Assembly: GCA_934086315.1 (NCBI GenBank)
Contig: CAKOHZ010000001.1
Coordinates: 62,001 to 126,000, forward strand
Direction of reading: 5' to 3'
DNA: 64,000 bases
DNA from: an uncultured Bacilli bacterium
Lineage (GTDB): Bacteria > Bacillota_I > Bacilli_A > RF39 > UBA660
The position numbers and the translations under genes are program-made. The stretch's first letter is position 1. Each line of letters opens with the position of its first letter. The notes below the pieces were generated by a model. It searched no databases. It was given only the letters and a program-made list of their open reading frames with translations, and was not told the origin of the DNA. Shown here in pieces: positions 23,988 to 32,581 of the stretch.

Positions 23988-24372
23988 AATATGGATTAGG
24001 ATAACTAGTAAGTCCTGTACCTTCACCCTTAGTCCAAATTATTTTGTTACCTAAAACTTTAAGACCATATATTATTTTATATAGGGTCTTATCTCCATTT
24101 TTATAATAGAATGTTAAAGTTGTATTACCATTCTTATTTGGTTCAAATACCCATTTATCTTCTTCACTACTAGATAATTTAACATTATCATTACTAGACT
24201 CATAACTCCAAGTATAACCCTCCTTAGAATCCATATTATACTCTATAGTCATTTTATTTTTATAAACAGCTAAATATTTAGAAGCAGGTCCCCAAAATAT
24301 TAAATAAATTGATATTATAGCTGTAACACCAAACATAATATAAAATCTTAAATACTTCTTTATATGTTTCAT
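23986..24372 (-). CDS. Membrane-anchored protein with chagasin-like (I42) domain
   Basis: 128 residues from the ATG preceded by GGTGAAGAT; an in-frame start 48 bases upstream lacks a site. A single hydrophobic anchor at about 9-28, then an extracytoplasmic beta domain. GYTWSYES, DKWVFEPNKNGNTTLTFYY and IYGLKV match the spacing of chagasin-type peptidase inhibitors (NPTTGYxW, GxxxWxF, G-T-xLxFxY). The exact NPTTGY is replaced by DSKEGY, so the call is tentative. Such proteins inhibit papain-like cysteine proteases. Own terminator, monocistronic. Confidence 0.45.
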   Translation of the reverse strand: MKHIKKYLRFYIMFGVTAIISIYLIFWGPASKYLAVYKNKMTIEYNMDSKEGYTWSYESSNDNVKLSSSEEDKWVFEPNKNGNTTLTFYYKNGDKTLYKIIYGLKVLGNKIIWTKGEGTGLTSYPNPY

Positions 24373-24420
24373 ATCTTCACCATATTTATAATAGCACTTT
24401 TCACACTTTTTATCAAACAA

Positions 24421-24968
24421 AAAACAACCCGTTCTGATAAAACAAGATTGTTTCGAGTTTCCGAAAATAAACTATGAATCATTTATATTAATATTTAAAT
24501 TAATATAAACACTTCTAAATATTATCAGTATTTAGCATAATTTCTTATCATTTTGAGTTTTACTTTCTCAACGTTATAACATTTGTCCTTAGTAGATAAG
24601 ACATCTATTTCTTAAATTAATAAGATATTTTTATTATTTATATTTTTATGATATAAAATATTATTAGTAAGATAGATACATAATTAAGTTAGTAAATTAA
24701 TACTAAATAAGAACATATAATTGAAAAATAATATTAATTATATCCAATATAAATAAGTAAAAATAATATAGACTTTTTCACTAATATAATTAAATTATTT
24801 ATATTATTATATAAGTTTATAAAGTATTTAAACTTAAATAAATTATTATATAATAGATATAACATTTAATTATCTATTGGACATCTATATATTATCAAAT
24901 ATTTTATATGGTGTCAATACATTTTTTAAATTTTTTTAAAAAATAAAATAATTGCATTTGATATGCAA
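24421..24968. other. Extended AT-rich noncoding spacer
   Basis: About 550 bases with no plausible gene on either strand. Contains an AT-only inverted repeat (TTATATTAAT near 24483 with ATTAATATAA near 24499) and, at the right end, the hydrogenase terminator (24951-24971). Probably upstream region of the chagasin-like gene plus neutral spacer. I see no tRNA, recognised riboswitch or clear promoter. Confidence 0.5.
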
Positions 24969-24971
24969 TTA
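24951..24971 (-). terminator. Terminator of the hydrogenase operon
   Basis: On the minus strand AATTGCA / TGCAATT arms around TATCAAA, followed by a T-rich run; the hairpin covers the stop codon of the hydrogenase gene. Confidence 0.65.
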
Positions 24972-26489
24972 TTTTTCTTCACCTCTTAATAAATAACTTT
25001 TATCAGTATAAGAAGTATGTAATAATTTAAAGCTTTCTTCACTAAGTGGTTTTCTTAAATAATTTTTATATAATAGTTTTAATTCTTTATTATCGTGTGC
25101 AAATCTTACAGCTCTCTTTGTATCAATATTATATAATCCCTCAGCTCTTAATTCTCTTATTTTATCAAGTTGGGTAATTTGGCATAAAGGTTGACCACCA
25201 CCACCAATACATCCACCTTTACAATTCATCACTTCTATAAAATGATATTTCTTATATCTATCATTCTTTAATAATTCTTCTAAATTTTCAAGTTGTTGAA
25301 CAACAGCAACCTTTAACTTATAATTATTTATATCTATAGTAGCTTCTTTTATACCATTGAATCCTCTTAAATCAGTAAAAACTAGTTGATCTTTTTTTAA
25401 ATTAGTTTTAGTCATAATTCTATAAAGAGTACGAATTACAGATTCTGTTACGCCACCTGAATTTCCAAATATAACTCCACCACCGCTTCCTTCTCCTAAG
25501 AGCTTATCATATTCGCTATCGTTCAAATTATTAAGCTTAATATCTTCTTCTTTAAGCAATATTGAGAGTTCACTAGCAGTCATTACATAATCAATATTAA
25601 TTGTATACTCACGTGCCTCCATCTTTTTAGAAGTACATGGTGTTATAGCTACAGTTACAATCTTTGATGGATCGATATTTTTTTCTTTTGAAAAATATTC
25701 TTTTATAACAGCACATTGCATACCAATTGGACTTTTGCAAGTAGATAAATTATCTATTAGTTCTGGATGATAGATTTCAGCATACTTAACCCACGCTGGA
25801 CAACAACTAGTAAATTGAGGCATTGGACCCTTATTAGTAAGTCTAGCAGCAAATTCGGCTACTTCTTCCATAATAGTTAAATCAGCTCCAAAAGCAGTAT
25901 CAAATACGTAGTCAAATCCTAATTTTTTAAGAGCAGTAACCAATTTTCCCTCAGTATTATCACCAGAATCCATTCCAAAATTTTCACCCATAGATACTCT
26001 TACAGCAGGAGCTATCATTGCTACTACAACTTTTTCATTTGTATTAATTATACCCTTTACTTCCTTATAACAATATCTTGGCACTAAAGCACCAGTTGGG
26101 CAATTCAATATACATTGACCACAGCCTAAACATATAGGATTTTTACATACATTTAAATCATATGAAAGATTAACTACCTTCTCACAAGTCTTCTTACATT
26201 GTCCACAATTAATACACTTCTCAGGTATTCTAACTATTGCTGGATTATATTGACTTATTCTAATTTTTTTATCTTCTACAACATCATTAACAATTTTACT
26301 TGTTTTAATTTCTAATGCTTCTTCTACTACAGAATCTATAATAGAATCCAAATCATCTTGATTAAATATATCATTAGTTACTAATTTAAATCCATCCTTA
26401 GTACTTCCACACATAGGACAAATATAATTATCAGATAACTTATCAGTTTCAACTATATAACCACATTTAGCACATATATATTTTGCCAT
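24969..26489 (-). CDS. [FeFe] hydrogenase with N-terminal rubredoxin-like domain
   Basis: 506 residues. A rubredoxin-like zinc/iron knuckle at 1-37 (CAKCGY then CPMCGS) is followed by two [4Fe-4S] ferredoxin motifs at about 77-115 (CINCGQCKKTC, CLGCGQCILNC). The H-cluster domain then carries TSCCPAW (L1), TPCTSKKMEA (L2) and VMNCKGGCIGGGGQP (L3). All H-cluster cysteines are present. The enzyme reduces protons or oxidises H2, typical of strict anaerobes. It is 30 bases after the histidine kinase with an AAAGGAG site, so it shares an operon with the two-component pair. No hydEFG maturases are in the window. Rubredoxin fusion at the N terminus is unusual for monomeric enzymes. Confidence 0.9.
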   Translation of the reverse strand: MAKYICAKCGYIVETDKLSDNYICPMCGSTKDGFKLVTNDIFNQDDLDSIIDSVVEEALEIKTSKIVNDVVEDKKIRISQYNPAIVRIPEKCINCGQCKKTCEKVVNLSYDLNVCKNPICLGCGQCILNCPTGALVPRYCYKEVKGIINTNEKVVVAMIAPAVRVSMGENFGMDSGDNTEGKLVTALKKLGFDYVFDTAFGADLTIMEEVAEFAARLTNKGPMPQFTSCCPAWVKYAEIYHPELIDNLSTCKSPIGMQCAVIKEYFSKEKNIDPSKIVTVAITPCTSKKMEAREYTINIDYVMTASELSILLKEEDIKLNNLNDSEYDKLLGEGSGGGVIFGNSGGVTESVIRTLYRIMTKTNLKKDQLVFTDLRGFNGIKEATIDINNYKLKVAVVQQLENLEELLKNDRYKKYHFIEVMNCKGGCIGGGGQPLCQITQLDKIRELRAEGLYNIDTKRAVRFAHDNKELKLLYKNYLRKPLSEESFKLLHTSYTDKSYLLRGEEK

Positions 26490-26519
26490 ATTATCTCCTT
26501 TACATCTTTTTCAAAACCA

Positions 26520-27911
26520 TTATAACATATTTTTCTTATCAATTTCAAAATAGAACGTAGTACCCTTATTTTTAACGCTTTTAACACCATATTTATAGTT
26601 ATGACTCTCAAGTATAGTTTTAACAATAGAAAGTCCTAATCCAGTACCAAAAGCATTTCTTTTATGTTTCTTTTCATTATGATAATATTTATTCCATATA
26701 TATTTAATTTCTTCTTTATCAATACCTTTACCAGTATCTCTAATTTCAACTAATACTTTTTTCTTTTCATCAGTTACATTTATATATACTTTTTTATCTT
26801 CTCCAGTATAATTAACAGCATTATTAAGTAAATTATATATAACTTGTTCAAGTCTCTTTTTATCGGCTTTAACTTTTATTTCCTTGTCATTATTATATAT
26901 AAATTCATAACCATCACTATCTATAAGAATATAAAATCTTTTAATAATATTTCTAATTAATTCATTTAAATCAAACTCTTCTATTTTAAGTTCATATGTA
27001 CTAGATTGCAACTTAGATAAATCAAGAATATCACTTACAAGTACATTTAATCTATCAGTTTCTTCTATTATAATATTCATATTTTCTGCTCTTTTTTCAG
27101 GTGTTTGACTTTCTAAATCCCTGGTCATTTCTGCATATGCTTTTATCATCGTAAGTGGTGTTCTTAAGTCATGTCCAACATTTGCCATTAAATCTCTTCT
27201 TAATTCATCTGTTTTAGAAAGTTCATTCTTAGCTAAATCTAAAGTAGTAGATAATTCTTTAATCTCTTGTACTTTACTATCTGTTGAAAATGATACATTA
27301 AAGTCACCATTAGCAAGCTTTTTAGCTTCTTCACTTATCTTAACAATTGGTCTAGATATTTGGCTAGATATAATATAACTTATTATTAAAGATATACCAA
27401 ATATAATTAAAGCAATATATCCATATTGACTCTTTAATAGAATGATAGATGAGTCTAATGGTTGAATAGAAGTATTTAAGAATATATATACCTCATCATT
27501 ATATTTTAATGCTTTAATTATAGTTTTATTACCAAATCTATTATTATAAAGAAGTCTTGTATCTTCCGTACTACCACTTTGTACAAAAGCAGTAATATAA
27601 TTATCACTACTAGCTTTATCGCTAAATAAACATCCTTTATTGTATGTATTTGATATAGTTTGTATTATTCCATTTGAATATATTGATACGCAAACTCCAT
27701 AATTATAAGCTATATCTTCAAGAGTTTGTATATCCATAGAATTATTTGCTTTAATAGAGTTAACTATATCGTTTAATTGATTCTTTTTATACACCTCATA
27801 ATATTTATTTAAAAATACTATCTGCATCAAAAAAAGAAATAGTAATATGAAACACGAGAATGCTACTAAGCATCCAAGTACTATATGTTTAATCTTACTA
27901 TTCTTTATCAT
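26520..27911 (-). CDS. Sensor histidine kinase
   Basis: 463 residues from the ATG at 27911 (a TTG three bases earlier is possible). First membrane helix about 12-35, an extracytoplasmic sensor of about 130 residues with two Cys (GVCVS and NKGCLF), second helix about 168-190, HAMP about 190-240. HisKA has phospho-His247 in NVGHDLRTPLTMI. The ATPase domain shows NNAVNY (N box), DTGKGID and GTGLGLSI. It overlaps the response regulator by 14 bases (coupled) and precedes the hydrogenase by 30. Signal unknown. Confidence 0.95.
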   Translation of the reverse strand: MIKNSKIKHIVLGCLVAFSCFILLFLFLMQIVFLNKYYEVYKKNQLNDIVNSIKANNSMDIQTLEDIAYNYGVCVSIYSNGIIQTISNTYNKGCLFSDKASSDNYITAFVQSGSTEDTRLLYNNRFGNKTIIKALKYNDEVYIFLNTSIQPLDSSIILLKSQYGYIALIIFGISLIISYIISSQISRPIVKISEEAKKLANGDFNVSFSTDSKVQEIKELSTTLDLAKNELSKTDELRRDLMANVGHDLRTPLTMIKAYAEMTRDLESQTPEKRAENMNIIIEETDRLNVLVSDILDLSKLQSSTYELKIEEFDLNELIRNIIKRFYILIDSDGYEFIYNNDKEIKVKADKKRLEQVIYNLLNNAVNYTGEDKKVYINVTDEKKKVLVEIRDTGKGIDKEEIKYIWNKYYHNEKKHKRNAFGTGLGLSIVKTILESHNYKYGVKSVKNKGTTFYFEIDKKNML

Positions 27912-28563
27912 CAAACTTATACCCCATTCCTCTTACAGTGGTAATTAAATCTCTATATTCTCCTAAATTATTTCTAAGCATTTTAATATGCGTATCTATT
28001 GTTCTATCATTTCCTAAATAATCATAATTCCATATATTATTAAGTAATTGTTCACGAGAAAGTGCTATTCCTTTATTATTTATAAAGTATACTAATAAAT
28101 CATATTCTTTAGGTGTTAACAATAATTCTTTTCCATTTATATATGCAGCATGTCCCAAGAAATCTACTTTGAGATTCTTATATACGTAGAAATCATCTTC
28201 TCCTTTATATCTTTTAATTACTGCATTTATTCTAGCCATTAATTCTTTAGGACTAAACGGCTTAGTCATGTAATCATCTATTCCTAAATCAAAACCAGCT
28301 AATTTATCATATTCTTCTCCTCTAGCTGATAACATGATAGTAGGAGTATTATATCTTTCTTTAATTACTTTATATGCACTGAATCCATCCATCTTAGGCA
28401 TCATTATATCTAAAATAATAATATCTGCATCTTTTGCTTTATCAATAGCTTCAACACCATTTTCAGCCTCTAACACATCATATTTATTACCTATACAATA
28501 TTCTTTTATAACATCTCTTATAAGTTTTTCATCATCTACAATTAGTACTTTCACTTTTTCCAC
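27898..28563 (-). CDS. OmpR/PhoB-type response regulator
   Basis: 221 residues. Receiver domain 1-115 with Asp10/Asp11, phospho-acceptor Asp52 in IIILDIMMPKMDG and Lys in MTKPFSPKEL. Winged-helix DNA-binding domain 125-221 with LLTPKEYDLLVYF, DRTIDTHIKMLRNNL and VRGMGYKF. First gene of the regulator-kinase-hydrogenase operon, so it may control its own operon. ATG follows GGTGGAAA. Confidence 0.95.
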   Translation of the reverse strand: MEKVKVLIVDDEKLIRDVIKEYCIGNKYDVLEAENGVEAIDKAKDADIIILDIMMPKMDGFSAYKVIKERYNTPTIMLSARGEEYDKLAGFDLGIDDYMTKPFSPKELMARINAVIKRYKGEDDFYVYKNLKVDFLGHAAYINGKELLLTPKEYDLLVYFINNKGIALSREQLLNNIWNYDYLGNDRTIDTHIKMLRNNLGEYRDLITTVRGMGYKFDDKE

Positions 28564-28628
28564 CTCTGGTATTTAATATAATATCATATTGTGAAATATT
28601 TGTGAAAAGTTTATGTATATTATTAAAA

Positions 28629-29420
28629 TTATTTATTATAAAAAGAACTACAATTTAATCCATGACACTTAATTAAATAAGAATCTATTACCTTACCTCC
28701 ATTAGTTATTATTACTTTAGGATAAGCATCATTATAAAAATCTAAGTCTTTAGAAAATCCTTTATTAATTTTATTCAAAGTATTGGTTATATTATTATTA
28801 AGTTCGTCACTATTTACGTAATACGTATTATTAGAAACACTTAACCACTTTTCAATAACATCATACGAAGCTAAACAATCTACACTAGTACATTTACTAC
28901 CCATAAATATTATTTTAGCATCCTCTTTCTCTTTTATAATATTTACAAGATTATTTACTTGCAATTTAATTGCATCTATTACTTGACTCTCTGATTTTTT
29001 ATATTCAGACATACTTTTACCATAGAATTTACTAAATTCATAATTTAATGAATCATCTATACTACTATAAAATATATTATCTTCACCATCTATTGTTAAA
29101 ATTAATTTATCTTTATCATAATTTTTAATTATTATTTCTTTATTACAATCAAGTATTATAGCTTTCTTTTTCTTATTATATCTATATCTACTACATTTAT
29201 CATATTGATTAGTAAAGTTTTCACTACTTGGTCTATAATAAGACATTTTGTATTCATTAATATTAAATACATCATAATAACCATTAATATAATTATATCT
29301 ATACCAATTTTTATCAAGTACTTCATCACTTATTTTATCATACTTAAAAATATATAATAACGTAAGTATTACACCAATTATAAAAACACCTATTATACAT
29401 ATTATATTTCTATTATTCAT
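28629..29420 (-). CDS. Membrane-anchored extracytoplasmic protein, possibly thioredoxin-like
   Basis: 263 residues. One signal anchor at about 6-27; the rest is exported. The C-terminal half has KIIFMGSKCTSVDCLASY (Cys-x4-Cys at the end of a beta strand), then YYVNSDEL and AYPKVIITNGGKVIDSY. The latter resembles the cis-Pro region of thioredoxin folds. A second Cys pair lies in KCHGLNCSSF at the end. CxxxxC is not a canonical redox motif, so activity is unproven. 38 bases upstream of it lies the 91-aa gene. Confidence 0.4.
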   Translation of the reverse strand: MNNRNIICIIGVFIIGVILTLLYIFKYDKISDEVLDKNWYRYNYINGYYDVFNINEYKMSYYRPSSENFTNQYDKCSRYRYNKKKKAIILDCNKEIIIKNYDKDKLILTIDGEDNIFYSSIDDSLNYEFSKFYGKSMSEYKKSESQVIDAIKLQVNNLVNIIKEKEDAKIIFMGSKCTSVDCLASYDVIEKWLSVSNNTYYVNSDELNNNITNTLNKINKGFSKDLDFYNDAYPKVIITNGGKVIDSYLIKCHGLNCSSFYNK

Positions 29421-29433
29421 AGTATTATGATAT

Positions 29434-29463
29434 CAAAAAACAAGTAACTTTTCAATTACTTGT
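29434..29463 (-). terminator. Terminator of the 91-aa gene
   Basis: CAAGTAA (29441-29447) and TTACTTG (29456-29462) with T-rich tail on the minus strand; overlaps the stop codon of the gene. Confidence 0.7.
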
Positions 29464-29731
29464 TAGTATTCGCATAATAATTAAATTCACTTATTTCTCT
29501 AGATACATTATCTAAATCATCAGCATCCACATCATCTTCAAGTACTTCATCTATAAGAAACATTATATCATTTATAGAACCACACTTCATAGGATCTATT
29601 CCATATCTATTAAGTACTTCTATTTGATATTCTGATAAATATATACCTTTTTTTATTTCTTTGTGAATATACTTTTTATCATATAAATCATTTATATTTA
29701 CTTCTTGTCCATTAATATTCATACTTTTCAC
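29456..29731 (-). CDS. Small acidic protein, 91 aa, unknown function
   Basis: Soluble, acidic in the C-terminal half (FLIDEVLEDDVDADDLDNVSREISEF). A central GIYLSEYQIEVLNRYGIDPMKC looks like a helix pair. Begins MKSMNINGQEVNIND after AGGTGAAA. Between rpmE and the thioredoxin-like gene on the same strand. No motif recognised. Confidence 0.5.
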   Translation of the reverse strand: MKSMNINGQEVNINDLYDKKYIHKEIKKGIYLSEYQIEVLNRYGIDPMKCGSINDIMFLIDEVLEDDVDADDLDNVSREISEFNYYANTNK

Positions 29732-29748
29732 CTAATAAAAAATCACTA

Positions 29749-29949
29749 TTAATCAGTGATTCCATATTTATCTTTGAATTTTTGTACGTTTCCAGTCTTA
29801 ACAGTTTTAAATTTACCTGTATAGAATGAATGGCATTTATTACAAGATTCTAATTGAATTTCATCTTTAGTTGATTTAACTTCGAATTCATTTCCACAAG
29901 CACATTTAACTTTACATACTTTTTGTACTGGATGTATTCCCTTTTTCAT
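29749..29949 (-). CDS. rpmE: 50S ribosomal protein L31 (zinc-binding form)
   Basis: 66 residues. MKKGIHPVQKV, then CKVKCACGNEF and LESCNKCHSFYTGK. The four-cysteine arrangement marks the zinc-binding (C+) L31. Strong GAGGAGG site six bases before the ATG, with its own promoter and a short hairpin leader. Part of the large subunit. Confidence 0.97.
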   Translation of the reverse strand: MKKGIHPVQKVCKVKCACGNEFEVKSTKDEIQLESCNKCHSFYTGKFKTVKTGNVQKFKDKYGITD

Positions 29950-30004
29950 ATTTTATCCTCCTCGCCATAACTAATTAACAGTTATAGAAATAACTTCAGT
30001 GAGT
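29950..30004 (-). promoter_or_regulatory. Short 5' leader of rpmE with hairpin
   Basis: Minus-strand leader containing an AGTTAT / ATAACT hairpin and further TTA-rich self-complementarity just before GAGGAGG. L31 leaders have been proposed in Firmicutes; this is a position-based candidate only. Confidence 0.35.
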
Positions 30005-30033
30005 ATTATACATGTTTTTTTATCTAAAATCAA
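30005..30033 (-). promoter_or_regulatory. Promoter of rpmE
   Basis: Minus strand TTGATT (complement of 30028-30033), 17-base spacer, TATAAT (complement of 30005-30010). Confidence 0.75.
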
Positions 30034-30059
30034 GTGCAAAATATTAAATTAACAATCAT

Positions 30060-30671
30060 TTAACTTATATATTCAACAATTTTATTATATATTTGATAAT
30101 TAATTTTATCATTTAACCTTTTACTTTTAGAATTTTGATACTTATAGTATATTTGATTTAAATTAATATCACCATTATTTATATTATAATTTTGATTATA
30201 ACAATAGTTAGATATAACAATAACTTTAGCAGGACTAATTTTATTTATTAAATTTTTTAATTCATTTATATCACTCATTATATCTTCATTATATTTTTTT
30301 ATAACGCTTTCACTTTTATTACATTTCTCAAAATATTTATCATTATTAGCATTCAAAATTATAATGTCAGCATTAGCTATTTTAGGATTCATATATACTT
30401 TTTTATCTTTTAAATATACATAATAGTTATTTTTTATATTGTTAACAATATCTTTATAGGTTGTTTCCTCTGATGTGAATAACTTGTTAAAATCATTAAT
30501 ATTATAATATTTATCAAGTAAATACTTGTCATATGTTTTATACTTACTATTAAGTAAATAATTATCTCCAAGTATTAAAACATTTATTCTATTTTCCATA
30601 GTATAGTTATAAATTATATATGAGAAAATACAAGACAAGAAAAAAATAACTAGTAATTTATTTTTTTTCAT
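30060..30671 (-). CDS. Membrane-anchored SGNH/GDSL-like protein without catalytic serine
   Basis: 203 residues. Signal anchor at about 5-22, then INVLILGDNYLL where GDSL hydrolases have GDSLT, ADIIILNANNDKYF in the block III (GxND) position, and AKVIVISNYCYN as in block V strand. Ser is replaced by Asn in GDN and no C-terminal DxxH is visible, so hydrolase activity is unlikely. Rich in Asn, Tyr and Lys. Lies 21 bases after murA on the same strand. Assignment is by strand pattern only. Confidence 0.4.
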   Translation of the reverse strand: MKKNKLLVIFFLSCIFSYIIYNYTMENRINVLILGDNYLLNSKYKTYDKYLLDKYYNINDFNKLFTSEETTYKDIVNNIKNNYYVYLKDKKVYMNPKIANADIIILNANNDKYFEKCNKSESVIKKYNEDIMSDINELKNLINKISPAKVIVISNYCYNQNYNINNGDINLNQIYYKYQNSKSKRLNDKINYQIYNKIVEYIS

Positions 30672-30692
30672 GAATTAATCACCTAATAAATA

Positions 30693-31946
30693 TTACTCAG
30701 TTACTTTTATTTTAGCACCTACATTTGCAAGTTTCTTTTCAACATCCCCATATCCTCTTAAGATATATTCGCTACTTTCTATTTCAGTAACGCCATCAGC
30801 TATAAGACCAGCTATCAATAATGATGCTCCACCTCTTAAATCAGTAGCTATTACTTTAGTACCTTTAAGTTTACGAGGACCTTTAATTTCTATTTTATTC
30901 AAACTTAATATATTGGTAATTGCACCCATTCTATTAAGATCATATGTATTTTTAAATCTATTTTCATATAATGTTTCTTCTACAATAGATTTTCCATCTG
31001 CTTGTGTTAACAATGTTGTCATAGGTTGTTGTAAATCAGTTGGAAATCCAGGAAATACTAAAGTCTTAATATATGTTGGTTTTAAATGCTCACATTTAGA
31101 TATTGTAAGAACATCTGCATCTATTGAATATTCCACGCCAATTTCTCTAAGCTTCATAAGAAGAGCTTCTATATGTTCTTTAATAATACCTTTAATTCTT
31201 AAATTATCCCCAAGTAATGCACCTATAATTATATAAGTACCACTTTCTATCCTATCAGGAAATACTTCTATAACACCATTATCTAAATTATTAGTGCCCT
31301 CTATCTCAATACGTTTAGTACCAGCACCTCTTATCTTAACACCCATATTTATTAAGAAAGATGCTACGTTTACTATCTCAGGCTCCATCGCAGCATTATC
31401 TATAATAGTAGTCCCTTCTGCTCCTACTGCTGCAAGCATAACATTAATTGTTGCTCCAACACTCGGAAAATCAAAGTATATTCTCTTACCTACCAACTTA
31501 TCAGCAGTTATAATATATCTATTTTTAACAATCTCAACTTTTGCTCCTAACTGTTCAAATCCTTTTATATGAATATCTATAGGTCTTGCTCCTATATTGC
31601 ATCCACCTGGAAAAGACATTTCAACTCTTCCAAACTTAGCAAGCAATACACCCATAAAATAATATGATGCTCTCATTTGAACACTTAATTCTTCAGGTAT
31701 AGGTTTATTAACAAGATTAGTTGAATCAATATATAATGCATCATCTTTATGTTCAACTTTGCAATTAAGTAATTCTAAAATATTAATTAAATATTCTATA
31801 TCACTTATAGTTGGCACATTATATATAACACTCTTAGTTTTAGCAAGTATTGCAGTTGGAATAAGCGCAACTGCACTATTCTTGGCTCCACTAATTTTAA
31901 TTTCACCAGATAACCTATGGTTACCTTCTATAGTTATCTTTGACAT
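30693..31946 (-). CDS. murA: UDP-N-acetylglucosamine 1-carboxyvinyltransferase
   Basis: 417 residues, from the ATG at MSKITIEGNHRL with GGTG five bases upstream. EPT fold with KNSAVALIPTAIL (substrate Lys/Asn), RASYYFMG and the catalytic cysteine in SFPGGCNIGARPIDIH. The C-terminal TDLRGGASLLIAGL is the other family landmark. First committed step of peptidoglycan synthesis: transfer of enolpyruvate from PEP to UDP-GlcNAc. Cys present means fosfomycin sensitivity is expected for the family. Downstream of spoIIR, reminiscent of the Bacillus prfA-spoIIR neighbourhood. Confidence 0.95.
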   Translation of the reverse strand: MSKITIEGNHRLSGEIKISGAKNSAVALIPTAILAKTKSVIYNVPTISDIEYLINILELLNCKVEHKDDALYIDSTNLVNKPIPEELSVQMRASYYFMGVLLAKFGRVEMSFPGGCNIGARPIDIHIKGFEQLGAKVEIVKNRYIITADKLVGKRIYFDFPSVGATINVMLAAVGAEGTTIIDNAAMEPEIVNVASFLINMGVKIRGAGTKRIEIEGTNNLDNGVIEVFPDRIESGTYIIIGALLGDNLRIKGIIKEHIEALLMKLREIGVEYSIDADVLTISKCEHLKPTYIKTLVFPGFPTDLQQPMTTLLTQADGKSIVEETLYENRFKNTYDLNRMGAITNILSLNKIEIKGPRKLKGTKVIATDLRGGASLLIAGLIADGVTEIESSEYILRGYGDVEKKLANVGAKIKVTE

Positions 31947-32031
31947 AAACACCAATGCCTTTCTACTTATAATATACTATTAAAAATAGATTTTATCAAC
32001 GAATTAGACAGTTTTTAGGCAGTGTTTACAT

Positions 32032-32535
32032 TTAGAACCATTTAGATAAAACTTCATATATTTTAGATTTATATTCTATTTTTTCATCTTTTTCATAATC
32101 AACCATACAAAGTGGAGGATATAAAATACACCAATAATTGTTGCCTTTAGCTTCTCCTATTTCAACAACCAAACTCTCATATTCTCCTGCCTCAAACTCA
32201 ATATTATTATATTCTTTTTTAGGAAAATAGTTCATTCCATACTTAACTTTATATTTTAAATTATAATTATTCTCACTAAATACTTTATCTATACTAGAGT
32301 TAACCTTGTCTAAATTATTAACCACATTATTACGTGTTTCATTAATATCATTAGATTCTTTAAATAACAATGTTGATAACTCGTTAACAACTTTTTCCTT
32401 TATTAATATATCTTTGGATGAATTACTATTAGGTATTACTCTAAATCTAACCATATCACCACTTAAATTATATCTTGGCCTAGACACAATTATTAAAACT
32501 ATTACAAAAAGTACTAAATATATTATTTTTTTCAT
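32032..32535 (-). CDS. spoIIR: Stage II sporulation protein R
   Basis: 167 residues. N-terminal export signal (about 3-19), then MVRFRVIPNSNSSKD, KVKYGMNYFPKKEYNNIEFEAGEYESLVVEIGEAKGNNYWCILYPPLCMVD, read in separate blocks, the SpoIIR hallmarks (VIxNSDS, YGxxxFP, GxYxxLxVxIGxxxGxNWWCVLFPP). In Bacillus SpoIIR is secreted from the forespore to trigger SpoIIGA cleavage of pro-sigma-E. It lies next to prmC/prfA as in Bacillus. Its presence indicates a spore-forming lineage, whether or not the strain still sporulates. Confidence 0.9.
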   Translation of the reverse strand: MKKIIYLVLFVIVLIIVSRPRYNLSGDMVRFRVIPNSNSSKDILIKEKVVNELSTLLFKESNDINETRNNVVNNLDKVNSSIDKVFSENNYNLKYKVKYGMNYFPKKEYNNIEFEAGEYESLVVEIGEAKGNNYWCILYPPLCMVDYEKDEKIEYKSKIYEVLSKWF

Positions 32536-32540
32536 TTAAA

Positions 32541-32573
32541 AACCAACCTTTCAATTTAATGTTGGCTGGTTTT
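32541..32573 (-). terminator. Terminator between prmC and spoIIR
   Basis: On the minus strand AAAACCAGCC pairs (one G-T) with GGTTGGTTTT around a 13-base loop; it closes the rpoE-prfA-prmC direction 10 bases after the prmC stop and lies just before the spoIIR start. Confidence 0.65.
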
Positions 32574-32581
32574 ATATTTTT

